A stretch of 64,000 nucleotides of DNA from NCBI GenBank assembly GCA_964019695.1, contig OZ026531.1, forward strand, positions 11,498,593 through 11,562,592. Direction: 5' to 3'. The notes under the pieces are model-generated. The model was not told the origin of the DNA. It worked only from the letters and a program-made list of their open reading frames with translations, and did no database searches. Made by a program: the position numbers and the translations under genes. Shown piece after piece: positions 10,030-19,878 of this stretch (position 1 is its first letter; each line of letters starts with the position of its first letter). This stretch comes from Loripinus fragilis. Lineage: Eukaryota > Mollusca > Bivalvia > Lucinida > Lucinidae.

Positions 10030-10445
10030 TAGCTAGTCTCTGTAGCTCAAAGGGGGGGGGGGGGTACTCTCAATTTTTCTTCATAGGTAGGCTTGGGCCC
10101 AGCATCTACTGTTTACCCAAAAAAATATCTGGAACATCAAGCAACCCAAAAAAAATTCTTTGAAATTTTTGCTACCCAAAAAAATTTCTCCATTCTGTAC
10201 ATTTATTTACCTTAAGAAAAGATCCTTAAATACATGGGAATGACCCCTTAAACTAGTCCAATTTTGTGATGGCCCCAAAACATATCCACAAAATCTTCAT
10301 ACCCCCAAAAAATATATTTTTTTCTGAAAACCCCAAAAAATATTGAAACTCAAAATTTGAACCCCCCAAAAATGGCCTGAGGCTACGTATGTATGAAAAT
10401 ATCAGAGTACCCCCCACCCCCTGGGCTCTGTAGCTGGGCATGCTG
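10030..10445. repeat. Foldback with G-run/C-run ends
   Basis: A run of 12-13 G plus TACTCTCAATTTTTCTTCAT at 10051-10083 is inverted at 10395-10424 (GAGTACCCCCCACCCCC). The flanking phrase TCTGTAGCT occurs on both sides. Between them are A-runs behind CCC (CCCAAAAAA), repeated about seven times. Short minus-strand ORFs here are repeat-derived. Confidence 0.45.
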
Positions 10446-10705
10446 GATTGATGCAAACCCAGAGAACAGGTCTTTTTGAATAAAGGCCCTATTTATGTGA
10501 AATAGAACATTCTGTTACTACATACTGCATTCATCAGTTTGGTGCAAACTTTTGGTTGTTTAACCCTATTACAGTCGATATGAAGTAAAAATTATGAAGA
10601 AGTCCTTGTCACTAGACGTTTTATTTCAAATTATTAGCATTTTGAATTATAGGGAGGTTACAATTCATAAAAATATATAACCACAATATCCAATATCAAA
10701 CATAT
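10446..10705. other. Unassigned sequence
   Basis: AT-rich; no coding or repeat structure recognised. Confidence 0.3.
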
Positions 10706-10805
10706 TATTTGGGCGGGTAAAAGAAACATCTCAAGAAGACGTTTCTTTTACCCACCCAAAACATATGTCTCAAGAAGAAGTTTCTTTTATGCCCCTAAAA
10801 CATCT
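10706..10805. repeat. Diverged family A palindromic MITE
   Basis: GTAAAAGAAACATCTCAAGA and its complement GACGTTTCTTTTACCCACCC, followed by AAAACATATG as in family A; a partial third arm repeats at 10766-10790. Confidence 0.5.
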
Positions 10806-11039
10806 CTGAATCCAGCGTGTAATTTCTTTTGAATTCAATTAGTGAGTATTTCGAAAAAAATGAAGTTCAAATTTTGAAGGGATTCAGGCCAAATCCAGCC
10901 AAACCCCATGAATATTCTAAACTGTTTCTTAAGTGATATCTTACCTGTTTCATTACTGAAGCATAGAATATCACAAATGGGTTTAAAAATTCACAATTCT
11001 TAGCAAATCCTAAATTTTTCTTATTCTTGATGATTTGTG

Positions 11040-13071
11040 GGATTGTTGGTCCATGTGTAATAGGGGCAAAAGGGATTTCAGGATGAAATCAGGAGCTGAA
11101 CAGTGCGGGCAATTTTAGAAGAGGTCATTATGAGGAACATTTCTGTGAAATTATTTTGAATTTGGACCAGTGGTTCAGGAGCTGTCCCTTTAAGACAGTT
11201 CTTATCGAGAGCTCTTGCAGCCATAATGTGCTGTGGAGTAGAACTGTTTGGGCAATTTTATATGAGGAACATTTCTGTGAAATTATTTTGAACTCGGACC
11301 AGTGGTTCAGGAGATGTCCCTTTAAGACAGTTCTTATCTAGAGCTCTTGCAGCCATCATGTGCTGTGGGGTGGAACTGTTTGGGCAATTTTATATGAGGA
11401 ACATTTCTGTCAAATCATTTTGAACTTGGACCAGTGGTTCAGGAGATGTCCCTTTAAGACAGTTCTTATCTAGAGCTCTGGCAGCCACCATGTGTGCTGT
11501 GGGGTGGAACTGTTTGGGCAATTTTATATGAGGAACATTTATGTGAAATTATTTTGAACTTGGACCAGTGGTTCAGGTGATGTCCCTTTAAGACAGTTCT
11601 TATCTAGAGCTCTTACAGCCATCATGTGCTGTGGAGTGGAACTGTTTGGGCAATTTTATATGAGGAACATTTCTGTGAAATTATTTTGAACTTGGGCCAG
11701 TTGAACAGGTGATGTCCCTTTAAGACAGTTCTTATCTAGAGCTCTGGCAGCCACCATGTGTGCTGTGGGGTGGAACTGTTTGGGCAATTTTATATGAGGA
11801 ACATTTCTGTGAAATTATTTTGAACTTGGACCAGTGGTTCAGGAGATGTCCCTTTAAGACAGTTCTTATCTAGAGCTCTGGCAGCCACCATGTGCTGTGG
11901 AGTGGAACTGTTTGGGCAATTCTATATGAGGAACATTTCTGTGAAATTATTTTGAATTTGGACCAGTGGTTCAGGTGATGTCCCTTTAAGACAGTTCTTA
12001 TCTAGAGCTCTTGCAGCCACCATGTGTGCTGTGGAGAGGAACTGCTTGGGCAATTTTATATGAGGAACATTTCTGTGAAATTATTTTGAACTTGGACCAG
12101 TGGTTCAGGAGATGTCCCTTAAAGACAGTTCTTATCTAGAGCTCTGGCAGCCACCATGTGCTGTGGAGTGGAACTGTTTGGGCAATTTTATATGAGAACC
12201 ATTTCTGTGAAATTATTTTGAATTTGGACCAGTGGTTCAGGTGATGTCCCTTTAAGACAGTTCTTATCTAGAGCTCTGGCAGCCACCATGTGTGCTGTGG
12301 AGTGGAACTGTTTGGGCAATTTTATATGAGGAACATTTCTGTGAAATTATTTTGAACTTGGACCAGTGGTTCAGGAGATGTCCCTTTAAGACAGTTCTTA
12401 TCTAGAGCTCTGGCAGCCACCATGTGTGCTGTGGGGTGGAACTGTTTGGGCAATTTTATATGAGGAACATTTCTGTGAATTTATTTTGAATTTGGACTGA
12501 TGGATCAGGAGGTGTAAGATAGTTCTTATTTAGAGCTCTGGGGCCTTCACTACATTGATGTACAGTCACCTTTCCTCTACGCTGATGTCTACCGAGTGGA
12601 TGTTGTCGAGTACACCTATTGAAGTTGAAGTTGGGGTGGAACCGTTTGGGCAATTTTGGCAGAGGGTATTATGAGGAACATTTCTGTGAAATTATTTTGA
12701 ATATGGACCAGTGGATCAGGGGGTTCTGGTGGCCATCTTGTTTTAGGGAGCAGAACAATTTAGACAATTTTGGCAGAGGGCATTATTTGACACATATCTG
12801 TTAAATAACATGAATTTGGACCAGGGGTTCAGATGATGTCGTTTAAAATATTTCTTATCTAGAGCTCTGGCAGCCATCTTGTTCAGCAGAGCAGAACCAT
12901 TTCGGCAAGTTTGATAGAGGGCCTTTGGAGGAACATTTGTGTAAAGCTATTTTAAATTTGGGCCAGTCATGGTTTAGATGTCTTTTGAAGAAAAAGTTTA
13001 CTGATGACACACGCCGGACAAAGATTACGCACAAAAGCTCACCTTGAGCCTATGGCTCAGGTGAGCCAAAA
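11040..13071 (-). mobile_element. Helitron-like or hairpin-ended element with 132/134-bp tandem units
   Basis: The right edge (13034-13071) carries the same terminal hairpin as 6523 but in minus orientation (GAGCCTATGGCTCAGGTGAGC). The interior is 11 tandem units from about 11110 to 12500, each with AGGAACATTTCTGTGAAATT, TGTCCCTTTAAGACAGTTCT and CTGTGGNGTGGAACTGTTTG, followed by two or three degraded units to about 13000. The left boundary near 11040 is uncertain. Non-coding. Confidence 0.65.
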
Positions 13072-13980
13072 ACAAGTTTTCAAGCATGCTAGTGTAATAC
13101 AGACCACTTCAAATTGTAAATCCACAACCAAGCAATGCTTCACTGCAAATTAAAAGGGAACACAATATATATTTACAAACATGAAATATATCATAGCATT
13201 CATTTTATAGCAAATTAGATCAAAATTCAAAAACCTAAAATCTGAGTTCCAATAAGCCAGTGAATATTTAATTTAAGTAGGTAGCAGATGAAAGGCTGAT
13301 CTGCTACCTGATTTAAGTAATTACTTCAAAAGTCCGCAATGGTATCTCCAATTTCGTTGCATTTCCAAAATCATCCAATAAGTGAATAGCAGGGTAGTTT
13401 TTCTGATTATGTAGATGCCTTCTATCCCTTCCAATTCTCACTTTTCCAAGTATTTCTTGTTTTTCTTTCAATTTTGATCCTGTTTGCAACAGATTGCATG
13501 GTTCAAAAAGGGCTTACATATCAGATTCAATTAATTTCAACATTGTGCTCCCCTTTAATTAACTCTGATTAAATGGTTATATGTAAACCCAAATGTACAA
13601 TAGTTCCATGACATTTCTGCAACAATGATGTAGTATAGAATTCCAATTTGAAACTTTGTAGTAGTTTTAACCCTTCTAAGACAGTAGGTGGGCGGAGCTT
13701 AGCTATTGTCAGATTAGATTAGACCATTGACTTTCACTAAGAGCTGTCAATTATTTCCCAGGTAATTGCCAGTAGCCAATCAAATTACAGATATTACCCA
13801 CAGGCGCTGCTGTAGATGTTAACTCTTTGACTGATATTGAATTAATGAAGAAAAGTGGCTAATTTTGACGTTTATCATTAGTCCTGGTAACTGACAGCAC
13901 TTTATGGACTAACCTTGCTCATATTCATTAATGACATTGCATACTACATCAAGGTTCACATAATTATATTTGTTCATGCA
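13072..13980. other. Unassigned sequence
   Basis: No coding signal. Contains ordinary AT-rich sequence and a GGGCGGAGCTTAGC phrase near 13692; nothing else recognised. Confidence 0.3.
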
Positions 13981-14538
13981 TATATGAAATGTGAAATGTC
14001 CTGCTTATATGAAATGCCATGCTAATATAAATGTGTGGCTAATATGAAATGTCAGGCTAAAATGAAATGTCAAGCTAATATGAAATTTCAAGGCTAATAT
14101 GAAATGTCAGGCTAATATGAAATGTCAGGCTTATATGAAATGTCAGGCCAATATGAAATGTCAAGCTAATATGAACTGTCAAGGCAATATGAAATTTCAA
14201 GCTTACATGAAATCTCAGGCCAATATGAAATGTCAGGCTAATATGAAATGTCAGGCTAATATGAAATGTCCGGCCAATATGAAATGTAAAGCTAATATGA
14301 AATGTGAGGCTAAAATATGAAATGTCAGGCTAATATGAAATGTCAGGCTTATATGAAATGTCCGACCAATATGAAATGTAAAGCTAATATGAAATGTGAG
14401 GCTAAAATATGAAATGTCAGGCTAATATGAAATGTCAGGCTTATATGAAATGTCCGACCAATATGAAATGTAAAGCTGATATGAAATGCAAGGCTAAAAT
14501 ATGAAATATCAGGCAAATATGAAATGTCAGGCTAATAA
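13981..14538 (+). repeat. 18-bp satellite (AATATGAAATGTCAGGCT)
   Basis: About 30 tandem units of 18 bp with variants (GTCAGG, GTCAAG, GTCCGG, GTAAAG). Because the period is a multiple of three, one frame stays open and spells a MKCQAN repeat at 14099-14320. I read this as a satellite by-product. A longer unit of about 120 bp is itself duplicated between 14250 and 14510. Confidence 0.8.
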
Positions 14539-14954
14539 ATATAAAATTTCGAAATGCTACTTTCAAATTTTACAATAGAGTTTACAATTACAAAATAATA
14601 CATTACATGGATAATTAAATTACCTTGCAAATAACACACTGAATTTTTATTGGTCATTATGACATGTTTTATTAAAATAAGTAATAAAATGCTTAGCATA
14701 CTGGACATGAACCAATATATCGGCCCTCGGGTGCACCCTCAGCATCATAAATGACATAAGTCACATCGCCGCGATATAAAGACTCACCCGTATACATGTA
14801 ATAAAAAAATAAAAAGTGGTTGCCGCCGTGTTACCAGGCATATTGGCCGGTACTCCAAATGGCCCTCAGGCAAATATGGAAATACCGAGCCAATAGGCCT
14901 GGCCATGTATCAATCTCTAGTTATCTTAAAATAGTTACAGAACACAGGACTTTA
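14539..14954. other. Unassigned sequence
   Basis: Includes a moderately GC-rich stretch (14720-14900: GGCCCTCGGGTGCACC, ATATTGGCCGGTACTCC). No ORF or repeat match within the window. Confidence 0.3.
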
Positions 14955-14959
14955 AAATA

Positions 14960-15465
14960 TGGATTCTAACACACCTCGCCTATATAGCAAATGATTAAAC
15001 TCAGTGATTTATTGGTTGATAATCACTGCACGGACAGGGCACAGACCGGCGTGACGTCATTCGGTCGTCAGTTTGAATTTTAATGACATAATCTATCATA
15101 TACGGCATTGTTACATTGACAATAGACGGCGTAACGTCGTTTTCATAACTGCTTGACTTTCAAAATGTACGTAAAAATACGCATTTCTGTCTAAACAAGA
15201 GTTGCCGTAAATTCTGACAGTCTGTTCAAGATTGCGGAATCGTTATAGACTATGAAGGATTTGTTCATATTTTTAATCTTTTTGTGTGTTAGAATCGAAA
15301 TAAATTCACCCTAGCAGTGATTTGTTGCTTAATATATCACTGTCTGTCGGTCAGTCGTAAGTGGATAAATCATTCGCACTTTGCGCTCATGATTTATTCA
15401 CTTTAACGACTGACCTCCAGCCAGTGATATATTAAGCAACAAATCACTGCTAGTGCAAATCTATT
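14960..15465. repeat. DNA-type repeat, family H copy 1
   Basis: Begins near AACTCAGTGATTTATTGGTT and ends AGTGATATATTAAGCAACAA with ATCACTGCTAG. The right part is a foldback (GTGATTTGTTGCTTAATATA and its inverse at about 15318-15450). It is homologous to 41935-42535, which has a SINE inserted, so this copy is the unoccupied reference. Confidence 0.6.
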
Positions 15466-15584
15466 TCTTAAATTTACCTTCAAATGTCTTGGGTACAGAC
15501 AAACAAATTTTTGAGCATAAGAAAATGAATTTATTTTTATCCATTAAAATTTAATATTTTCTAAAGGTCTTGTGACAGATTCTC

Positions 15585-15865
15585 TCAATGGTGTAGCCAG
15601 AATGCTGAAAGTTTAATGTAACGCACATCAAAGGGAGACTACTGTATCAAGCAATGGTTCTCTTCAATTGCATCCCTTTTCAGAATGGGTACTTCTCTTA
15701 AAGGAAAGAATTTGCTCTCAGAGGGAACAAATTCATTCCTTTAAGAGCAGTTCCTTATGGTATGGAAAATTACTTTTATCACAATAGGTGATCTCCCTTG
15801 AATGTTACTATTTTTATCATGCACGTGGTTAACTGCATAATGAGAGCTACACCAATGTTCTCTTT
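15585..15865. repeat. Foldback MITE, family I copy 1
   Basis: Ends with ATGGTGTAGCCAGAA and GAGCTACACCA. The central palindrome is CTTAAAGGAAAGAATTTGCT with its inverse. Shares layout with 39815-40082. Confidence 0.55.
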
Positions 15866-15914
15866 TGTCTATTTTGACATGCAGGCGTCCATGAGATATA
15901 TAATAGGAATGAGT

Positions 15915-16200
15915 GAATAAAAATCATTTTTCTTATTTCTCAACTAATAAGCATATGTTGTGGTTTCTCAAAAGAACATCTCTGAATGAGATGGCTTATA
16001 AGAAATTATTCACAATTTTACACTCAAAATTTTTAACCTCTGAAGACAGTATATGGGCGTCGATGCCAGAAATACTTTCCAAAAAGGTGAAAAAAAGGCG
16101 CTGATCAGTCTGCACAGATGCAGAGGCTGATCTGCGCCTTTGTTGTTGGCAAGCTCCAAGGACAGGTTTTCTCACGTCGAGGCCCATATAAATACAATAG
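15915..16200. repeat. Half family A MITE next to a family D foldback
   Basis: 15925-16000 is one arm of family A (TTCTTATTTCTCAACTAATA, TCTCAAAAGAACATCTC). 16085-16190 is a family D palindrome (AAGGCGCTGATCAGTCTGCA and inverse, then GGACAGGTTTTCTCACGTCG). Short ORFs on both strands lie across the junction and are not genes. Confidence 0.5.
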
Positions 16201-16254
16201 TTTTGGTGAAAATCTAATACAACTAGTCAAAGGAGCAGATAATCTAGATTTTTT

Positions 16255-16400
16255 CATGTAAAATCTTGATTCTTTTCTTACCCATCATTTAAAACATGTG
16301 CTTTGGGTGCTCAGCTGAACTGTCTCAATGAGACTGTACTTGGAGTACCCGCAACATAATGCTTTAGCTTGAGAAATAAGTTAAATATTTTTACGCCCTC
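16255..16400. repeat. Palindromic MITE family A
   Basis: GTGCTCAGCTGAACTGTCTC and the inverse, with AACATAATGCTTTAGCTTGAG; diverged copy. Confidence 0.55.
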
Positions 16401-17162
16401 TCATCTGGAGGTCTGACTGGTACTGTGATTATATGCAGCACACCAAGTGTAAGTATCACACCCTTCAAACTTTACCCTTTCACACCTTACCTTTCGTTAA
16501 ATTCTCATCTGTAAATGATTGATTAACCCTTTTAAGATCAATGTAGTTTTTCATAAAGCAACATACAATAAGTCAGGGAAGTCCATTATATATATTGAGG
16601 GGTCAAACAAAAATATTGCATCTCTGTCGTCTTGAAGATCAATTTTGTCTTAGCAAATAGTGCAGACCCTGATGAAATGCCACATTACACATTGTGTGGC
16701 ATTTAATCTGGGTCTTCACTGTTGCAAAACTAGCTGGGTTTTTTTGCTTCTAATCGAATGATCATGACATACTTGGTTTTAGTGAATTCAGTTAAGGAGA
16801 GTTAAATAAAATTAGAAAGCTGTAATCCTGGATAGCTTCTCTTATTGAATAAAATATTCTATACAACACAGATGTTAAAATTTATCAATTTATCCTTGAA
16901 AATGATTTTTGATATTCGGTGTTAAATTGCATAAAACTGTAATAGAATATTTAGCCAATATTTTTGTACTAACATAATTTCTGCTGCATACATTCAATGC
17001 ACTCCAGAGTACTTTTATCATAAAGCAAAATGTACAAACCCTGGTTAAACAGTTCCCTAGAAAGAATTCTGATCTGGGTCCATATTGTTTGCAATGTAGA
17101 CTACCAAAGTACATCAGCAGATGATAAAGCAGACAAATTTTGTCATGAATGACAGGAAAGCA
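16401..17162. other. Unassigned sequence with one short hairpin
   Basis: A hairpin around 16660-16730 (ACCCTGATGAAATGCCACAT and inverse) resembles those at 46917 and 54597. No gene is supported. Confidence 0.35.
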
Positions 17163-17369
17163 CTAATTGCTCACTGACTTGATGATAGTTGTTTCAATTC
17201 TGTCAATCTGATATCGTGATAGCATATCAGCACTAGAATTATGTCTGCCTGGTATGTAGTTTGCATGAACATGTATCCCAGTCAAAAAAGATAAGGTCAT
17301 GTGGTGACATATTCTTGGGGGTTGTACAAGTATTAAGCAGGAATGATAAAGTGTCTTGCTCAAGAACAT
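17163..17369 (-). pseudogene. Retroelement RNase H fossil
   Basis: A minus-strand reading frame contains HVHANYIPGRHNSSADMLSR. This matches the C-terminal end of the RNase H domain of retroelement polymerases (IPG...N..AD..SR, including the last catalytic Asp). The intact element at 19875-21524 has the equivalent RFIPGISNEVADSASR. Only about 25 residues are recognisable, and the rest of pol is absent. It lies 290 bp from the intact retrotransposon but in opposite orientation and is clearly a different, older insertion. Confidence 0.55.
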
Positions 17370-17454
17370 TTCATTGGGATTATTGCAGAAATCAAAATGG
17401 AAATTTTGGGTTAGAGACTAGCCTGGCCATTAAACCTTTCTTTATTTTAATAAA

Positions 17455-17575
17455 AAATGTTTTAGTGATTTTTCAGTTTGCCTTTTTGCTTTTTGCCAAA
17501 AAGGCACACTGAAAACATCACTAAAACATATAAAAAGCCAAAAAGGCACACTGAAAACATCACTAAAACATAAAA
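17455..17575. repeat. Hairpin with duplicated arm
   Basis: TTTTAGTGATTTTTCAGTTT is inverted as AGGCACACTGAAAACATCAC, and that arm is repeated directly 39 bp later (17498 and 17537). Confidence 0.6.
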
Positions 17576-17660
17576 TACCCTTTTTTCCAACACTTGATAT
17601 TTCTAAACAAACTGATGCCAATTGTAAACTTTGAATGTTAACCTCATAGTGGCGCGAACA

Positions 17661-18141
17661 AATAGCAAGATTATAGTCCTTTAATCTGTTTTTAAATTTA
17701 TTGCATGTGGGCCGTTTTGTTTATCCTTCCCCACCCACTTCCGGTGGGGAAATCTCGCTAAATCCCGTTGGATGAGATCTCTTTATTTTTAATGAATTTT
17801 AAGGAAGAGTAGTAAGAGAATTTTAGTGTTGACATTTTACCCTAAACTTAACTATCAATGATCTAAGGCATTAAGATTTGCAAATTTAAATAATTACTTT
17901 AATGTTATATAATTTCGCCTTTGAGCGGGCATCTGTTTGTGCACACGGCCCAAATATAATTAGAGGGCGCTCTGACCGTTAGGAGGCTCTCAAAATGTTT
18001 CGACCTCTCAGCCAATCATTTTGATTGCAGAATTTGAATAGACCAATCAGATTGTGGAAGCTGCAGTTCAAGCGCTGTAGCGCTTGGCTTATCAGTTTTA
18101 AAATTTTGAGCGACCAGTTAAGATCCACGCTAAAAGTTTCT
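17661..18141 (+). repeat. Left terminal direct repeat of the YR retrotransposon
   Basis: 481 bp, read as identical to 22980-23460 (offset 5319). It contains two hairpins: CCCCACC/GGTGGGG at 17729-17749 and CAAGCGC-TGTA-GCGCTTG at 18069-18086. Flanks diverge immediately outside (17660 vs 22979, 18142 vs 23461). It presumably holds the promoter and recombination site. Confidence 0.9.
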
Positions 18142-18451
18142 TTTAATAAATCATATAAAAACGAATAAAAAGTTTGTGAAATCATACCGTTTGTAATAAC
18201 GATGGACAAGTGAATACGTGGATCTAATGATTGGATAGATTTAGTTTGATGTTACAGAATTGCAGGCTTTATTAGGGACCTGCCTATTTTTCAATTGTGC
18301 ACAACAATAGATAAACGCTAATGGCGGCGGTGCGATAGCACAAACCATTCAAACGACAATTAGATAACACAACGTGACACTATTAGTGCAATGGTCGTGC
18401 GATGTGGTTTAGTTCAGGACGTTTAGGTTTATTGAGACAATAACAACAAAA

Positions 18452-18661
18452 ATGGCGGACAACGCAACTCTTAAAACATGGTTAGTGAAGAAATTCTTCG
18501 ATATTCCAGAATGGTACGTCATGACTGAAGCGGAAGAAACCAGACTTTTCAGTTTAATAATAAGAGAGCAGCCCACGACGTTTGCGCAAGCGCATCTTAT
18601 AAGAGCTTTGGACTGTTCTGCGTTTTGTTCAGGAACTGAATGCTTTTTTGCACCAACGTAA
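18452..18661 (+). CDS. Leader ORF of the YR retrotransposon, unknown function
   Basis: A 69-codon ORF between the left repeat and gag. It starts in a good context (AAAAATGGCG) that closely resembles the gag start (AAAATGGCGC). The peptide (MADNATLKTWLVKKFFDIPE...) has no motif I recognise, although the N-terminal LKTWLVKKFFDIPEW looks amphipathic. It is in a different frame from gag and ends 98 bases before the gag ATG. It could be a real small protein, an upstream ORF that controls gag translation, or a first exon. It has codons of ordinary composition and is not internally repetitive. Confidence 0.4.
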   Translation: MADNATLKTWLVKKFFDIPEWYVMTEAEETRLFSLIIREQPTTFAQAHLIRALDCSAFCSGTECFFAPT

Positions 18662-18759
18662 CGAAGCTGTGTAGTTTATGCGTTTCAAACGCACCACGTG
18701 ATTAACTGTACTTCAATAACAGCAACAACAAAGTCTAGTGAAATTAAGGAAAAAACAAA

Positions 18760-19878
18760 ATGGCGCAAAACGTTGGTGGAACAGCAGTGGTATCAGAAAT
18801 GAGTTCATCAGACCAGGTCATAAAATTTCTGTTGGACAATAAAATCCAGCGCAGTGTGGTTGATGAGATTTTAGAAAGGGGCTTTGATAGTCTTGAAGCC
18901 CTCAGTCTATTGGACCCGGAGGACATAAAATCCCAGAAAATCCCTGTGGGACAACGCCGGCTACTCGTCCATGTCGCCAAATCTCTGGTAATTGGCGGAA
19001 CTTCGTTACAGAAGGCTGACCATGGCAGTCAGCCCACTCCAAGCACTAGTTCTAGTGACATTGTACATGTACAACCAGTGGTGGAAGAACAAGATGATGT
19101 TTATAGCCAGACACTTATAAATTCATTAGTGGCCCAGCAAACACACTTAGCTGGTAACCAAGCTTCTGGTGCTCCCCCTACAAACAATTCTATAACCCCT
19201 GCAAGTGCAAATTTAGGCATAGATCAGGCACAGCCGTCATGGCAGGACCCGCAGATCCATATCGCAACGGCTACGGGTAAGTCAGGTTTATCATACCTTG
19301 ATGTGTGCGACTTTGTTCCTCATTCTGTTGAAGAAGAACTTGTTATAGGGGGGCAGGGTGAACAGCAGGTTGTTGTTAAATCTGGACCGAAAAAGCCTAA
19401 ACTTGAAACCCTCTCACTATCTCAATGGTCTATTGCAAACCTATCCATTTTATACAGGCTTACCAATGAAGGGAAGTTAGTTGGCCCCGCCCTGATGGAT
19501 TATTTGTCCTATACGACAAAAATCTATCAACTAGTTCAAAAATGCAGTCTGGCCTCGGTACTCTTATACGATAGGGAATATCGCCAGCTTCAGTCAAATA
19601 TGGGATTTAGGTGGGGTACGGATGTACAACATCTGCACATGCTACATCTCCAACCTAGGGACCGCCAAGTTAAAACTGGCACCCAAAACCACACCGGCCG
19701 TAAAAACGCAAGCAATTCCCAGCCCAACTATTCAAAACCTAAGGGGGAAAGTGGTATCTGTAAGAACTTTAATAGTGAGAAAGGTTGTAGCTTTCAAAAG
19801 TGCAAATATCTGCACCAATGCATATCACCAGGGTGTAACTTAAAGCATCCGGTAACAACACATTTTGGAAAAAACTAG
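18760..19878 (+). CDS. Gag-like protein (SAM-like domain plus Cys/His zinc cluster)
   Basis: A 372-residue ORF starting at the ATG at 18760 (context ACAAAATGGC) and ending TAG at 19876-19878. Residues about 18-76 fit a SAM-like helical domain (hydrophobic helices, LDPEDIKSQKIPVGQRRLLV at its end). Residues 77-220 are Ser/Thr/Gln-rich and probably disordered; 220-310 are again helical. The C-terminus carries C334-x8-C343-x4-C348-x3-H352 followed by C354-x4-C359-x3-H363-x4-H368. This Cys/His pattern is typical of DIRS-type gag-like proteins and probably binds RNA. The likely role is packaging the element RNA. The last sense codons (GGA AAA AAC) form a frameshift site into pol. There is no protease domain. 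Confidence 0.85.
   Translation: MAQNVGGTAVVSEMSSSDQVIKFLLDNKIQRSVVDEILERGFDSLEALSLLDPEDIKSQKIPVGQRRLLVHVAKSLVIGGTSLQKADHGSQPTPSTSSSDIVHVQPVVEEQDDVYSQTLINSLVAQQTHLAGNQASGAPPTNNSITPASANLGIDQAQPSWQDPQIHIATATGKSGLSYLDVCDFVPHSVEEELVIGGQGEQQVVVKSGPKKPKLETLSLSQWSIANLSILYRLTNEGKLVGPALMDYLSYTTKIYQLVQKCSLASVLLYDREYRQLQSNMGFRWGTDVQHLHMLHLQPRDRQVKTGTQNHTGRKNASNSQPNYSKPKGESGICKNFNSEKGCSFQKCKYLHQCISPGCNLKHPVTTHFGKN
19869..19875 (+). promoter_or_regulatory. -1 programmed frameshift site (A AAA AAC)
   Basis: The heptamer AAAAAAC lies in phase A_AAA_AAC with gag codons GGA-AAA-AAC, immediately before the gag UAG. A -1 slip enters exactly the RT-RNase H frame, and the overlap between frames is only 19839-19878. 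A downstream structure was not established by eye. Confidence 0.75.

Noticed and set aside
13981..14538. 18-bp array considered as a CRISPR-like array
   Set aside because: Units are contiguous without spacers; the genome is clearly eukaryotic.
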